This document shows, piece after piece, positions 21,682 to 32,920 of a stretch of 64,000 nucleotides of DNA (positions are counted from its first letter, which is position 1; the number at the start of each line of letters is the position of its first letter). The translations under genes were made by a program, and so were the position numbers. Source of the stretch: Epichloe hybrida (Eukaryota; Ascomycota; Sordariomycetes; Hypocreales; Clavicipitaceae); contig JAFEKR010000005.1 in the NCBI GenBank assembly GCA_019022495.1, positions 2,852,001-2,916,000 of the forward strand, given 5' to 3'. A model generated the notes under the pieces. It searched no databases and had not been told where the DNA came from. It saw only the letters and a list, made by a program, of their open reading frames with translations.

Positions 21682-23181
21682 TATTCTTTCTCTTCTCTTC
21701 TCTTCTTCTCATCTCGACGAGAATCCAACTCTAACAAAGTATAGCTACGCCCTGCAATGGCTCATATCCCTCCCCGTCGAAGTCATCGCAGCCTCAGAAG
21801 TCGTCGGCTTCTGGAACAAGTCCCTCCCCCGCGCCATATTCGTCACACTCTTCATAGCCCTCATCGTCACCATCAACATGCTTGGCATCAAGACGTACGG
21901 CGAAGCAGAGTACGTGTTTGCCGTGATCAAAATCACAGCCATCATTGGCTTCATGTAAGTAGTGGACCCGAGAATCCCCCTGCCAAAGAGGAAAAAAAAA
22001 GCATTTCCCTTCCCTTTCCTGTTGTTCACCCTCATCCAAGATGGCTTTAAAAAAAATTGAATATTGACGTTATTCTGCCAACCCCCTCCTCCCCCCGTAA
22101 CCAGCTTATTCGGCATCATTCTAAACTGTGCTGGAACTCCTGAACGAGGATACATTGGTTTCGAGTACTGGCGCGATCCAGGCGCCTTCACAAACGGCTT
22201 CAAAGGCTTCTGCAGCGTCCTTCTCAGCGCGGCCTTTGCATTCAGCGGCACCGAGCTCATGGGTCTGGCGGCGGCCGAGACGGCGAACCCGCGCAAGTCC
22301 ATGCCCATGGCCATCAAGCACGTGTTTGGAGAATCTCCCTCTTCTACCTGAGCGTGGTGCTCCTCATCGGCATCCTCGTCCCCTACAACGACAAACGGCT
22401 CGCGTACGGCGGAGACGGCGACGGAGCCGTCAAGAACGACGCCAACGCCTCGCCCCTCGTCATCGCCTTCCAAGAAGCAGGCCTGCAGGTGTTCCCCTCC
22501 CTCATCAACGCAGTCATCCTCATCGCCGTCCTCTCCGTAGGCAACTCGGCCGTCTTCGGATCCTCCCGAACCCTCGCCGCATTAGCCACCCTCCGTCTCG
22601 CCCCCGGCTTCCTAGCCTACGTCGACCGCAGGGGCCGGCCCCTCGTTGCCATTGCCGTGGCCGCCGCCGTCGGCCTCCTAGGCTACCTCGCCGAGCTGTC
22701 GCAGCGCGACCGTATAATCGACTGGCTAACGGCCATAGGCGGCCTCTCGGGCATCTTCACATGGGGCACTATCTGCGCCTGCCACATCCAGTTCCGCCGC
22801 GCCTGGAAGCTCCACGGGCGGAGCGAAGGCGACCTCCCCTACCGGTCGACGCTCGGTGTGAAGGGTTCCCTCCTGGGCCTCGTCCTGAACGTCCTCACCA
22901 TCATGGCTCAGATCTGGGTGGCCGCTTTCCCGATCCACTACGCGAGGACGTCGAGCGCGGACGTGCTCAAGAACGCCGCGCTGAAGCTCATGGGCGTGGC
23001 TGCCGTCATTGTCTGCTACGTCGGGCACAAGATGGTGTACAGCACGCGGTACATACGCGCGAGGAAAGTGGACGTCGACACGGGCCGGAGGGTATACAAT
23101 GCTCATGTTCTGCATCTGCAGGAGGTGGAGGAGAGAGCGGCGTGGCCGAGGTGGAAAAGGGTGTATAAATTCCTGTGTTAG
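21114..23181 (+). CDS. Amino-acid permease (YAT/APC family), frameshifted
   Basis: Plasma-membrane amino-acid/proton symporter of the fungal YAT group, about 600 residues, 12 helices. Exons are 21114-21640, 21745-21954 and 22105-23181. Intron 1 (GTACGT..TATAG) contains an (AT)n run, and intron 2 is GTAAGT..CCAG. Splicing gives GFALGWNYALQWLISLPVEV and IIGF-ILFGIILNCAG, typical of the family, and the substrate-helix motif ISGSIGTGLF is intact. The frame breaks at 22325-22327: GTG-TTT-GGA should read V-F-W-R-I-S-L-F-Y, implying one missing base in the T run. The frame then continues uninterrupted to TAG at 23181. The cause is either a homopolymer assembly error or true inactivation; if real, the product stops at TGA near 22351. 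ATG 21114 and 21126 are both possible starts. Confidence 0.88.
21655..21682 (+). repeat. (AT)n microsatellite inside permease intron 1
   Basis: An alternating AT tract with one TACAT interruption, wholly within the 104-nt intron. It should vary in length. Confidence 0.75.
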
Positions 23182-23529
23182 AGCGCGTACATAGACGACG
23201 GCCTTACTGCGCTTAGAGGCATAATTCAACGGAAGAATTCGGGGGGTTTTTTCCCCCTTTCTTTTCCTACGGACTACATGCATGGTGCTCACTCGGGATA
23301 ACTGGGTTTGGCTGGGCAAATCATGGATTGTACGGATTATACGCACAGGCCACACGTCATGACAAAAGTTGCATTCCACACTTGTGCTCATGCTTGTGTA
23401 CATGTTTACCCGTCCATGTGATATCAACGCTCTAATATTGCTGTTGCCCGTATTTACAATCTCTCGACAGCGGCCCGCGTACATCAATCAACATTCATCG
23501 TCTTCGTCTTCGTCTTCGCTCTCTTTTCA
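23182..23529. other. Convergent 3' intergenic region (permease / DnaJ)
   Basis: 348 bp between two genes that end toward each other. No gene is seen. Confidence 0.6.
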
Positions 23530-24948
23530 TCATAACTCATCTCGCACAGGTGCTGATGCTGATGCTGCTGCATCCGGCCGTCCACTGTCCTTTTGCAAAT
23601 CCACACCCTTCTTTGCCCTCCACTTCTCCCACAGATCCCAAAAGTCCGTCTCCATCTTCTTGTCCATCTGGTCTGGCAAGACGACTTCGTAGGTGACGTA
23701 CAGGTTTCCAAACTCATGCTTGTGATACAGGCTACCGCCGTCCTCGTGCCACTTGGGCATGCCCTCGCCCGGAACCGTCTCCACCTGGCCGCTCTGGACG
23801 ACCTGACCGCGAGGTCGGCCCAGACGCACGACATGGGAGTCGAGATGGGTCAAGTTGCGGCTCCAGTCTCCCATCCATGCCTCCCGGAGGGACAGGACTT
23901 CGGTCCAGTACAGATCGTCGCCCTTGCGCCGGAAGTAGACGCCGTCGACCTTGTCCGGGTTGTCTTCGGGGGAGGGGGGCTTCTCCGTCAGTGTGACGAC
24001 GAGATCTCCGGCAACCCAGTCGGGACTCTCGTCGGCTTCATTCTCGTAAACAATTCTTGAATCGCGCCCGGCACCCCGCTCGATCTTCAGGCTCACCGTC
24101 GTCGACTTCCGCTCGACTCTTTCGCCCTGACATACCGGGCACTTGTGCTTGATGCTCTTGCCGCGCCCGCCACAGGCATCGCATCGCATCTGCATCTGCT
24201 GGAACATGCCGGGGGCGAGCTGCTGCTTGACGATGCGAATGCCATGTCCGCCACATGTTGAGCAGGTTTCAACTTGTCCGTCAGTGCTGCCGGTTCCCTC
24301 GCAGTGTTCGCAGATGTGTTGTCGGTTCCACTGAAACTCGCTCGTGGCGCCATTGTAGAAATCGCGAAGCGAGATACCCACCTTGACTTCGACATTGTGG
24401 CCGCGAGGCTCCCCGGACGATCTGCCAAAGTGACCGTGGCCGCCGAAGAATCGGCTAAAGAGATCAAAGGGGTCATGGCCGCCGCCGCCGCCGCCGCCGT
24501 TCTTGCGTTGCTTTACGCCTTCATGGCCATAGTGATCGTAGATTTCACGGGTTTCGGCGTCGCTAAGTACATCGTAGGCCTCGGACACTTGTACAAACTT
24601 TTCGTGTGCTGTTTCATCGCCCCTTTTTTTTTTTTTTTTTGCCCGGTTAGCAAGCCCCCTCTTTTGCACGAATCAAGTAGATGAGAACGAACAATGACAC
24701 ACATACGGGTTCTTGTCTGGATGGAACTTCTTGGACAACTGTCGATAGGCTGATTTGAGTTGCTTGTCTGTCGCTTGCGAGGTGACACCGAGAACCTTTT
24801 TTCCGATGGCGAATCAGTCATTTGGTCCGCAAGTAATAAGTCCACGGGGGGAAGAGGCGTCACCAAATACCTTGTAATAGTCTTCGGCGCAAAGCGCGAG
24901 TTGGACCAAGACCAGGAGGAAGAAGCAGGTGACGCTGTGAAGAAACAT
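23530..24948 (-). CDS. scj1: ER-lumenal DnaJ co-chaperone, Scj1 type
   Basis: Class A J-protein of 419 aa that partners the ER Hsp70 in folding and degradation. Exons are 24948-24871, 24795-24707 and 24622-23530. Exon 1 encodes a signal peptide ([20 protein letters not shown]) and the start of the J domain (EDYYK). Exon 2 carries [18 protein letters not shown] with the HPD triad. Exon 3 continues [20 protein letters not shown], then a G-rich [20 protein letters not shown] linker, four zinc-binding CxxCxGxG-type repeats ([32 protein letters not shown]) and the client-binding C-terminal domain. The protein ends RDEL, a KDEL/HDEL-like retrieval signal. The last intron ends in A17 directly abutting the AG acceptor, an unusual 3' splice site. 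It diverges from the Prp2 gene across 422 bp. Confidence 0.95.
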
Positions 24949-25370
24949 GGCTGAGATTGGCCCCAGTCAAGGAAATTTTTAAAAAAAAAGAAAAAAAAAA
25001 AGGAGTAACCAGTATTGATTTGGAAATGAGTGACTATTCCCTTGGTGCGCTGAAAGTGCAAGCGCCCGGTTGCGGTGAGGTGTGTTTGAGAAGAAGAGGC
25101 AATGGCTCGCCCTCTCGTTTGCCAAAAAAAAAGCGCTGGCCTGCGATTTTGTTGACGATTATACCAACGTGTTAACAAGCTTGCCCTGGATAAGACAGCA
25201 GGGGGGGGTGCGACACTAGCCCCACCCATCCCTGCCAGGGCCGGGGTCTGAATTTCTTGAAGCCAAAAGCCAGAGCCAGAGAGCCGCAAACAAGAATTCT
25301 GTGACGCAGCCAGCCCTGCAGGCAGCTTTACCAATTAGCATTCTGCGTCCAGCCTACTGGCGCCTTCATC
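24949..25370. promoter_or_regulatory. Shared divergent promoter of DnaJ (Scj1) and Prp2 genes
   Basis: 422 bp between two start codons on opposite strands. It contains an interrupted A-tract (about 24978-25002), which may keep it nucleosome-poor. No defined stress element is claimed. Confidence 0.5.
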
Positions 25371-28300
25371 ATGAGCTCCAAGCGGTATGCCTTTGTGCCT
25401 ATGGAAGATGATGAGGTTGGTCCGCAAAGGGTAGTCAAGGAAAAGAAGCACAGGCATCGGCGTCGCGATGGAGACGACAACAAATCATCCTCTCGACACT
25501 CCAGGTCGCGCCGCGATCGGAGTCCATCGCGTTCTCCAGCACCATCGTCTCATAACCAAGGTTCCAAACGTTACCGTCGACGCGATGCCGAAACTGACGT
25601 CGATGACCGGTGGGCTGACGAGGAACCACTACCCGACAACCCCGATGCGCCAATGCCTGACAAAGAAGCGGAATTCGAAGCATCCGCGAGCAAGCGTATG
25701 AAACTCGACCATGATGATGGTCGAAGCGAGGACGGACATCTGTCCGACGGGGCGAGAGAGGAGCTCGCGAGACGAAAGGACATTGAAGAACGAGAGGCTT
25801 TCGCAAAGCGGTTGAAGGAAAAGGACGACGGAAGGTCGAAGAAGAACCAGCGAGATGGTGATTCGTCGAGGCGGAGATTGGCAGAGGATGCCGCGGCCAG
25901 GGACGCTGCGTTGCCAGATCTGCGCGAGAGATCACGTCAGGAATACCTGAAAAAGCGAGAAACCGAACGACTGGTCTTGCTGCGAAAGCAGGTGGCAGAG
26001 GAGACTGCAGAACTGCGCAGCGGCGCCCGACTATCGGAAAAGGAAAAGGTCGAGTTTGCCAAGAACAGGGAAATCCTGCGACTTGCCGAGGAGCGACTGA
26101 AGATAGATGACTATCGCGACGGGTATTCAATGCCCGAGGACTACATCACGGAAAAGGGCAAACTAGACAGGAAAAAGAAGGAGGAGGCTCTTTACAAGAG
26201 ATATGTCGAAAGGGACGAGTTCGGGCAAGAGAAATTTGTCACGGAGCATGAGGAGTGGGAGCTGGAACAGACGGCGAAAGCCAAGGCTCAGATTCAACGC
26301 GCCGAGATTGAGAATGAAGATTACAGTTATGTCATGGATGATGCGCAGTACATCCAATGGAACCTGGATTCACGGTTGGCAGGCGAAGGAGGCAGGACGA
26401 AAGAGCAAGTATTTCTGGACGCACAGATTGACGCTGCCGAGAAGAAGGCCCTGTCGATCCAAGAGACGCGCAAGAGCCTGCCCATATACCAATACCGCGA
26501 TTCGTTCCTAGAGGCCTTGGAACAATACCAGATCCTGGTCATTGTGGGAGAAACTGGAAGCGGCAAAACGACTCAATTGCCCCAATACCTCCACGAAGCC
26601 GGGTATACCAAGAACGGATTGAAGGTTGGATGCACGCAGCCCCGACGAGTTGCGGCCATGAGCGTGGCCGCGCGTGTGGCAGATGAAGTCGGGGTCAAGG
26701 TGGGAAACGAGGTTGGGTATTCCATTCGATTCGAGGACTGCACAAGCGACAAAACAATCCTCAAGTACATGACGGACGGCATGTTGCTGCGAGAGTTCAT
26801 GACGGAGCCAGACCTGGCGGGCTATTCGGCGCTCATGATCGACGAGGCACACGAAAGGACGGTGCACACGGACATCTTGCTTGCACTCATCAAGGACCTG
26901 GCCAGGGAGAGGAGGGACCTGAAACTCCTCATCTCGTCTGCTACCATGAATGCCAACAAGTTCGCGCAGTATTTTGACGACGCCCCCATCTTCAACATCC
27001 CCGGCCGACGATATCCAGTCGACATATACTACACGCCTGCCCCCGAGGCCAATTACCTGGCAGCCGCCATAACGACCGTCTTCCAAATCCACACGACGCA
27101 ACCAAAGGGCGATGTACTCATCTTCCTAACGGGCCAGGACGAAATCGAAGCTGCGGAGCTGGAAATCACGGAGACGGCAAGGAAGCTCGGCAGCCGCGTC
27201 AAGGAGCTGGTGGTGTGTCCCATTTACGCCAACTTGCCTTCTGACCTCCAGGCCAAGATCTTCGAGCCAACCCCGGATGGGGCCCGCAAAGTAGTGCTGG
27301 CCACGAATATTGCCGAGACGAGTTTGACGATTGATGGAATCGTCTACGTGATTGACCCGGGCTATGTCAAAGAAAACATCTACAATCCCGCCACCGGCAT
27401 GTCCAACCTGGTTGTGGTCCCCTGCTCTCGCGCCTCTGCCAACCAGCGCAGTGGCCGAGCTGGGCGAGTCGGGCCAGGCAAGTGTTTCAGATTATACACC
27501 AAGTTTGCCTACATGAACGAAATGGACGAGTCAACCACGCCGGAAATCCAGCGCACAAATCTCAACGGCGTGGTGTTGCAGCTGAAATCACTTGGAATCA
27601 ACGAGCTGCTCGACTTTGAGTTCATGGACCCGCCGCCCACCGAGGCACTCATAGGCGCCCTGAACCAGTTGTTCGCCCTCCAGGGGCTCAACCACAAGGG
27701 CGAGCTGACCAAGATGGGCCGTCAGATGGCAGAGTTCCCGACAGATCCCATGTTAGCCAAGGCCGTGCTGGCTGCCGACAAGGAAGGCTGCGTCGAAGAG
27801 GTCCTCTCCATTGTTTCCATGCTCGGAGAAGCCTCGGCCCTCTTTTTCCGACCAAAGGACAAGAAGATCCATGCCGACAGTGCAAGAAATCGATTCACGG
27901 TCAAAGACGGCGGCGATCACGCAACGCTTCTCAACGTCTGGAACCAATGGGTAGACAGCGACTTTTCTCCCGTGTGGGCGCGAGAGAATTTCCTCCAGCA
28001 GCGATCCCTGACCCGTGCTCGGGACGTCCGCGATCAGCTGTCCAAGCTTTGTGAGCGAGTCGAGGTCTCGCCCTCCACCTGCGGCGCGGCCAACTTGCGG
28101 CCCATCAAGCGAGCCATGACAGCTGGCTTCTTCCCCAACGCAGCGCGTCTCCAGAAGAGCGGCGATAGCTATCGGACCGTCAAGAATAACACGACGGTGT
28201 GGGTCCATCCGAGCAGTGTTCTCATGTCGGTAGATCCGCCCGAGAAGATGGTCATCTACTTCGAGCTGGTCCAGACGACCAAGGAATACATGCGAGTTGT

Positions 28301-28403
28301 GATGCCCATTGAACCAAAGTGGTTGGCTGAGTTGGCGCCGCACTTCCACAAGAAGAAGGACATGGAGGCCATGGAGGAGAAGAAGATGCCCAAACAGAGA
28401 TAG
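25371..28403 (+). CDS. prp2: Pre-mRNA splicing DEAH-box ATPase Prp2
   Basis: Nuclear spliceosome-remodelling ATPase that acts just before the first catalytic step of splicing. Intact single exon of 1010 aa. The N-terminal ~340 residues are charged and RS/RD-rich. The helicase core then shows Walker [15 protein letters not shown], motif Ia [16 protein letters not shown] as [12 protein letters not shown], motif [10 protein letters not shown], motif [11 protein letters not shown], motif [14 protein letters not shown] and motif [16 protein letters not shown]. The HA2 and OB-fold regions follow, ending in a short Lys-rich tail. The N-terminal region before the core ([20 protein letters not shown]) resembles the Prp2/DHX16 branch rather than Prp22, Prp16 or Prp43. 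Length and motif order match the family. ATG 25371 is the first start after an in-frame break and follows the divergent promoter. Confidence 0.95.
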   Translation: MSSKRYAFVPMEDDEVGPQRVVKEKKHRHRRRDGDDNKSSSRHSRSRRDRSPSRSPAPSSHNQGSKRYRRRDAETDVDDRWADEEPLPDNPDAPMPDKEAEFEASASKRMKLDHDDGRSEDGHLSDGAREELARRKDIEEREAFAKRLKEKDDGRSKKNQRDGDSSRRRLAEDAAARDAALPDLRERSRQEYLKKRETERLVLLRKQVAEETAELRSGARLSEKEKVEFAKNREILRLAEERLKIDDYRDGYSMPEDYITEKGKLDRKKKEEALYKRYVERDEFGQEKFVTEHEEWELEQTAKAKAQIQRAEIENEDYSYVMDDAQYIQWNLDSRLAGEGGRTKEQVFLDAQIDAAEKKALSIQETRKSLPIYQYRDSFLEALEQYQILVIVGETGSGKTTQLPQYLHEAGYTKNGLKVGCTQPRRVAAMSVAARVADEVGVKVGNEVGYSIRFEDCTSDKTILKYMTDGMLLREFMTEPDLAGYSALMIDEAHERTVHTDILLALIKDLARERRDLKLLISSATMNANKFAQYFDDAPIFNIPGRRYPVDIYYTPAPEANYLAAAITTVFQIHTTQPKGDVLIFLTGQDEIEAAELEITETARKLGSRVKELVVCPIYANLPSDLQAKIFEPTPDGARKVVLATNIAETSLTIDGIVYVIDPGYVKENIYNPATGMSNLVVVPCSRASANQRSGRAGRVGPGKCFRLYTKFAYMNEMDESTTPEIQRTNLNGVVLQLKSLGINELLDFEFMDPPPTEALIGALNQLFALQGLNHKGELTKMGRQMAEFPTDPMLAKAVLAADKEGCVEEVLSIVSMLGEASALFFRPKDKKIHADSARNRFTVKDGGDHATLLNVWNQWVDSDFSPVWARENFLQQRSLTRARDVRDQLSKLCERVEVSPSTCGAANLRPIKRAMTAGFFPNAARLQKSGDSYRTVKNNTTVWVHPSSVLMSVDPPEKMVIYFELVQTTKEYMRVVMPIEPKWLAELAPHFHKKKDMEAMEEKKMPKQR

Positions 28404-29725
28404 CGCGTTGGCAACAATTTCATGAATTACGATTGTATATAATGGAGTATTTCATCTCGCCATTTACTCCGCGGGCTACCACCCAGCGATACAGCATGTC
28501 TGTTCTCATGGTATATTTTTCGCACCTTTTGTCAACATGGATTACGCCATCACATCATGTCCACCGGATATGGAGACCGGGGATACCTCCAGTGGCAAAC
28601 TCCTTGACGGTAAAGAACTTGATATTTTGGTCCTGGCTGCAACAAAAATGTGTTTTCCTTTTCAACGTAGTTATGCAACATGTCGTTCGAGGATGCCCGC
28701 CGTGTATGCCAAGTCATTAGGTAGGTGTCTCTACTTGCTTGATGAATGTTGGATACCCAACCCTGTCTTGTGTGCTTGAAGCGCATCAATATGGAACAGA
28801 AGGGAACAACTCGGAGTCAAGGCACGACAAACGTTGTTTATGTTCCCGTTGGCAACTTAAGGGATCCGAAGTACTATAGGTCAAGAATGTTGAGCCAAAA
28901 CTTGGCAAGAACTGTAAAAAAAAAAAAAAAAAAAAAAAACCAGGCAACCTTTTCTTCCAATAGAATAGGCGCTCGCAGCACCCAACAGTCCGGCTAGCAT
29001 CCTTGTTGATATAAAACATCAGATAAGTCCAGGCCCTCGAGCTCCATATGCAAGCCCCCGGATATTAGATCTTCAACAAATTTCACCACTCGCACTTCAT
29101 AATTGCATTAACCGGTAACACACAAAGGTTGCGGAGCTCAGACATATCTAATGACACGCAGTACAGGCAGGCATGTACAATGTCAACCCCCAAGGACTCG
29201 ACGAAGTCTACTTTATAGACTTTGCGTAAATTGACTCGCTCTTAGGGACGTTCCGACCAGTCCGGACCAGGACTCGGGTCGAGGCACGAGACGCTTCAAA
29301 AGATCAGGCGTGACCACGCCACCAACATGATACATTCAAAACCCCCTATGAGAAGCTTTCAACAAAAGGTGGCTTGTGGGTGATGGGCCGAGGGCCAAGG
29401 GGAGGGGGGGGGGGGCAATCTCGAGGCCTCGAGATTGCGAATTTCATTACACTACGGAGTAAGGCAAAAGCAGATGCTAGATGAAGACCGATTAAATACA
29501 CAAACAAAAAAAAAAAAAACCCAAGGAGAGATTCTTTTTTTCAATTCGGGCAGTGAATAGATTTTTTTATGTGAGTGATTGCGGTAGTGAAGCAGAAAGA
29601 TTATATATAGCATTACTCCAAAAGACAAGCGAGGAGCACCTGTGCATTCTCCATTTCATCAAACACAACTCCCTCCTCGGGTCCAGAGAAACCAAACTTG
29701 CGTCTCTTTATTTTCAAAAGCATCC
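28404..29725. other. Intergenic, 1.3 kb
   Basis: No supportable gene. It contains a run of about 24 A (28916-28939), a G-rich tract near 29401, a TACGGAGTA motif (29454) and further A/T runs near 29506. It holds the 3' UTRs of Prp2 and of the gene on the other strand. Confidence 0.55.
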
Positions 29726-30568
29726 CTATCCCCGGACCAACATATGTATGGCATTCCGCTTGCCAGTCGTATCACCCTTCCAGCCGTAAATATCCTGCTC
29801 GTCCGCCCGAAGATCATATCTCGTCAGAGTCACGCGAGGAGTGGCGGTCTCGTCTCCATCGGTCCAGAAACTCTCGCTGTTGAATGCCGAGGCGGGAATA
29901 CGTCTGTTGTTCGGAATCACGAGGTTGCTGGGCCGAGGCGGCGGCCTGGGTCTGCTCTGCGCGGAGGGACTCTGGGACGCCGACTTTCTGTGCATCCTCG
30001 GCTGGGGGGCAGCGTCGCACTGCCTCCTTTCCTTGGCCGAGTTGCTGCGGCGGCGGAATGACGGGTTGAAAAGCCTCCTGTCGGTCCCGGCGACCTGGAG
30101 GAGGCCCTGGTGATATTCGTCGAGGGCGTAGCTCCTGCGGACGGATTCCGACGGCGCGACGGGAGAAGTTGTTGCGCCCTCACGGTTCTCGTCGCCGGCT
30201 GACGACGACCTTGTTTCCGTGTTGGAGGAGCCGGACGTCGTCTGTCCCGGCGCGTCGTTGTTCTTCTTGGCCATTGATTGTGCGTACTCGTGGGACTCGG
30301 CGAGGTGCTCGGCGAGGTGCTCAGGGTGGGACGTGCCGTTATCGGGCGTATTGTCGTCCCGTATATCAAGGCGGTTCTGGAACTCGTCCTCGAAGGGCAG
30401 CGTCAAGTCGATTTTGCTGCTAGAGGTCAACGGTGACATGAAGTCGTATTTCACGTCTTGGTGCGCGAGAGGCGATGATGCCATGTTGTATTCCGGGACA
30501 GTTGGGAAGCGACTCGAGACGTTGATGCGGCTCCAGTGTTGTGGTCGGGACTGTCGTCTTCTCAGCAT
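29726..30568 (-). CDS. Uncharacterised Ser/Arg/Pro-rich protein
   Basis: Open frame of 280 aa from ATG 30568 (MLRRRQSRPQHWSRIN). An in-frame upstream start at 30643 is TTG, so it was not used. It is largely disordered in appearance, with acidic PFEDEFQNRLDIRDDN near residue 55, a Ser/Thr-rich middle, a basic FNPSFRRRSNSAKERR segment, a Pro-rich RPRPPPRPSNLVIPNNRR segment, and a more regular C-terminal block (SFWTDGDETATPRVTLTRYDLR). No domain is recognised. Absence of stops across 840 nt, codon-like composition and the ordered C-terminus favour a real gene. A 5' exon is possible, and ATG 30484 (MASSPLAHQ) is an alternative start. Confidence 0.6.
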   Translation of the reverse strand: MLRRRQSRPQHWSRINVSSRFPTVPEYNMASSPLAHQDVKYDFMSPLTSSSKIDLTLPFEDEFQNRLDIRDDNTPDNGTSHPEHLAEHLAESHEYAQSMAKKNNDAPGQTTSGSSNTETRSSSAGDENREGATTSPVAPSESVRRSYALDEYHQGLLQVAGTDRRLFNPSFRRRSNSAKERRQCDAAPQPRMHRKSASQSPSAQSRPRPPPRPSNLVIPNNRRIPASAFNSESFWTDGDETATPRVTLTRYDLRADEQDIYGWKGDTTGKRNAIHMLVRG

Positions 30569-30851
30569 CTTGTTCCTAGCCAAAGGCTGCAAGAGCAAGC
30601 CTGTCCCGAGCACCGTCCGGGCATCGTCCAATATTACGCTCAAAGTGCGGTGACCCCAAGATGGAAGTGCCGAGAGCCGACGAGCTCAAGGGCAGGCTTC
30701 GTCTGGATTAAAAACTCAAAAGGTCGAGATGTTTCGGCTTTATACTAACTACTACGGATTACGCCAGGCGACCTTCCGGACAGCCCATGTCAGTTGTCAC
30801 CATGTAGATACAACTCCGTACACACAATTACATACGTATCCCGGCGGAGTA

Positions 30852-32727
30852 CGGATGTCCAAGTCAAAAGTCGTGTCCCCTGCACGCGACCCTAGTTAAG
30901 GATATAATTAGCTAGCGGGGTCGTAGTCTTACTAGGTAAATTAAATAAGAGGCTTACCTCTTCTCTAGTTCCCCTCTCTTTACTTACTTTTACTACTAGT
31001 GCTATAACTATTACTAAAGTTAGCTAGCTTTTACCTTATCTAGCTACTTCCCTTACCTAGCTACTTTTATCTTTATTTATTATATAATAGCTTAAACCTT
31101 AACTATAGCTAATAGGGCCTATATATTACTTATAAAAGCATAGGGGCTACTAAACTATAAGATTACTTATAATCTAGGGATTAGTCTAAAGGCTATAGGT
31201 TAAATCTTTAGTTAAGCTTATAAATAAGGGTTTAATTATATAATTTAACCCTTTTATATTAATATAAAGTATGTAGTTAATGCTAAATAGTCTAGAAGAC
31301 CTTCTTATATAAATAATCCTAAGCTATAATCTAGGCTTATTAAAAAGGTTACTAAAGACTATTATAGAAAGGAAAGAATAGGTACTAATTTAGCTACTAA
31401 GCTTAGTTAAGAAGGAACTTATACTTTAATATTAACTATCTTATAAACTTTAAAATATTTAGGGTTTTTAAAGACTAAGCTAATAAGAAAAGTAAGTCTA
31501 ATAGCTTAGATAAAGAAAGCTAGGCTAGAATTTTACCTAACTTATTAGCACTAGACCCTTAAGGACTAGAAGAATATTATCTAGACTAATAAAATAGTAA
31601 TTATCTTATTATATTAATAGGGAGGGTATTATATATAGTAATAACCTATAGAGAACTTAGTAAAGACCTATATTTATAAGTAATAGAAGGAATTAATAGA
31701 ATTTATATTCTAGGGTATATTTAGCTAGGATTAGAAGGGTCCTTACTACTATTAGAAGCTAAAGACCCTTATAGAGAAAAAGGAAGCTAATTAGGTTATT
31801 AAAGAATTAAATAAGGAGCTAGAAGCTACTTATTATAAATAATAGCTTTAATATTAGGAATTAACTAGCTAGGGCTTTATAATAAGCCTAGTTAAAAGCT
31901 ATAGTAAAAGTAAAATAAGAAAAATAGGAAGCTTAAGTAAGAGATAAAAGGAAAGAAAAGGGATAAGGGGATTAACTAGTACTAATATTAGAAGGAAATT
32001 CTAAATAAGAAGCTACTTCTCTTTATAAAGAATTATTAAAAGAAAAGGCTAAATATAGTAGTATAAGAAAATAAGGCTCTCTTATATGCTTATAGCTATT
32101 AATAGTTAGTCTATAATGCTTAGGGGGTTAAAAAGCTACTATAGCTAGGGAATTCCCTTAATTTAAATATAATAGAGCTTACTTAGTAGTATTTAAAGAT
32201 TAAGATAACTTATAAAGGTACCCTAAAGAATTAGAAAGAAGCTATAGTAACTTAGGAGAAAGCATAGGAAGAAATGCCTTAAAAATAGGTATAAGCTTAG
32301 ATTAAAAGGATTCCTTATTATATTAAGGAAATAATTTACTTAGAAGGGGATAATAACTATTATAAAGGTTATAAAGGTTAAGCTAATAGTTAGAGAGTTT
32401 AAAGGGTTATTTTATAATTAGAGTTTAAAGATAAAGATACTACTACTATTAATAATAATAAAAGAAGGTAGGTTTTTAACCCTTATAAGCTTAATAGTCC
32501 TAATAGTCCTAATAACCTTAATGCCTTAGATTCTAGTAATGTAAAGGAAGAATCTAATAATAACTAGGATAAGTCACTTTTATATATAGTTTATATAGCA
32601 GAGATACCTTATTTAATTTTCCTTATGTTATTCTAGACTATTTATGTGCCTTAGGCTACTATGTTAATGCCTCAGGCCACTCTAGGCAGCAGCGTGCAGG
32701 GGACACGACTTTTGACTTGGACATCCG
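30852..32727 (+). mobile_element. RIP-degraded Tc1/mariner (Fot1/pogo-like) transposon, full length
   Basis: A 1876-bp element bounded by perfect 36-bp terminal inverted repeats (30852-30887 and 32692-32727) and TA on both sides (30850-30851 and 32728-32729). The interior is extremely AT-rich, full of TA and nearly devoid of CA/TG, with stops in all frames. That is the outcome expected of repeat-induced point mutation on a transposase gene. The TIRs themselves are unmutated. Size, TIR length and TA site fit Fot1-like elements, but the coding sequence is too damaged to confirm by protein. The 517-bp element at 15482-15998 is an internally deleted relative in opposite orientation. Confidence 0.92.
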
Positions 32728-32920
32728 TAGCGGTGGACGTAATAGCGGTGGACGTGGACGTGGATGTGGAACATGACATGCATGAAAAGGCGGCCTGGCC
32801 CGACCCCATGCAGTTGCCGAGGAGTGAGACGACGATCCGACCCGGTTTCTTGAGTTATTTATCTCTGCACGCTCTTGATTTGTCGACGGCCTGCAAAGGT
32901 CCACAGATACATGAACTGAT
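32728..32920. other. Flank of transposon
   Basis: Includes a short GTGGACGTAATAGCG / GTGGACGTGGACGTGGATGTGG repeat just after the insertion site (about 32733-32769). No gene is seen. Confidence 0.4.

Noticed and set aside
31000..32600. Transposase gene within the AT-rich element
   Set aside because: Stops in all frames and an almost complete lack of CA/TG leave nothing translatable.
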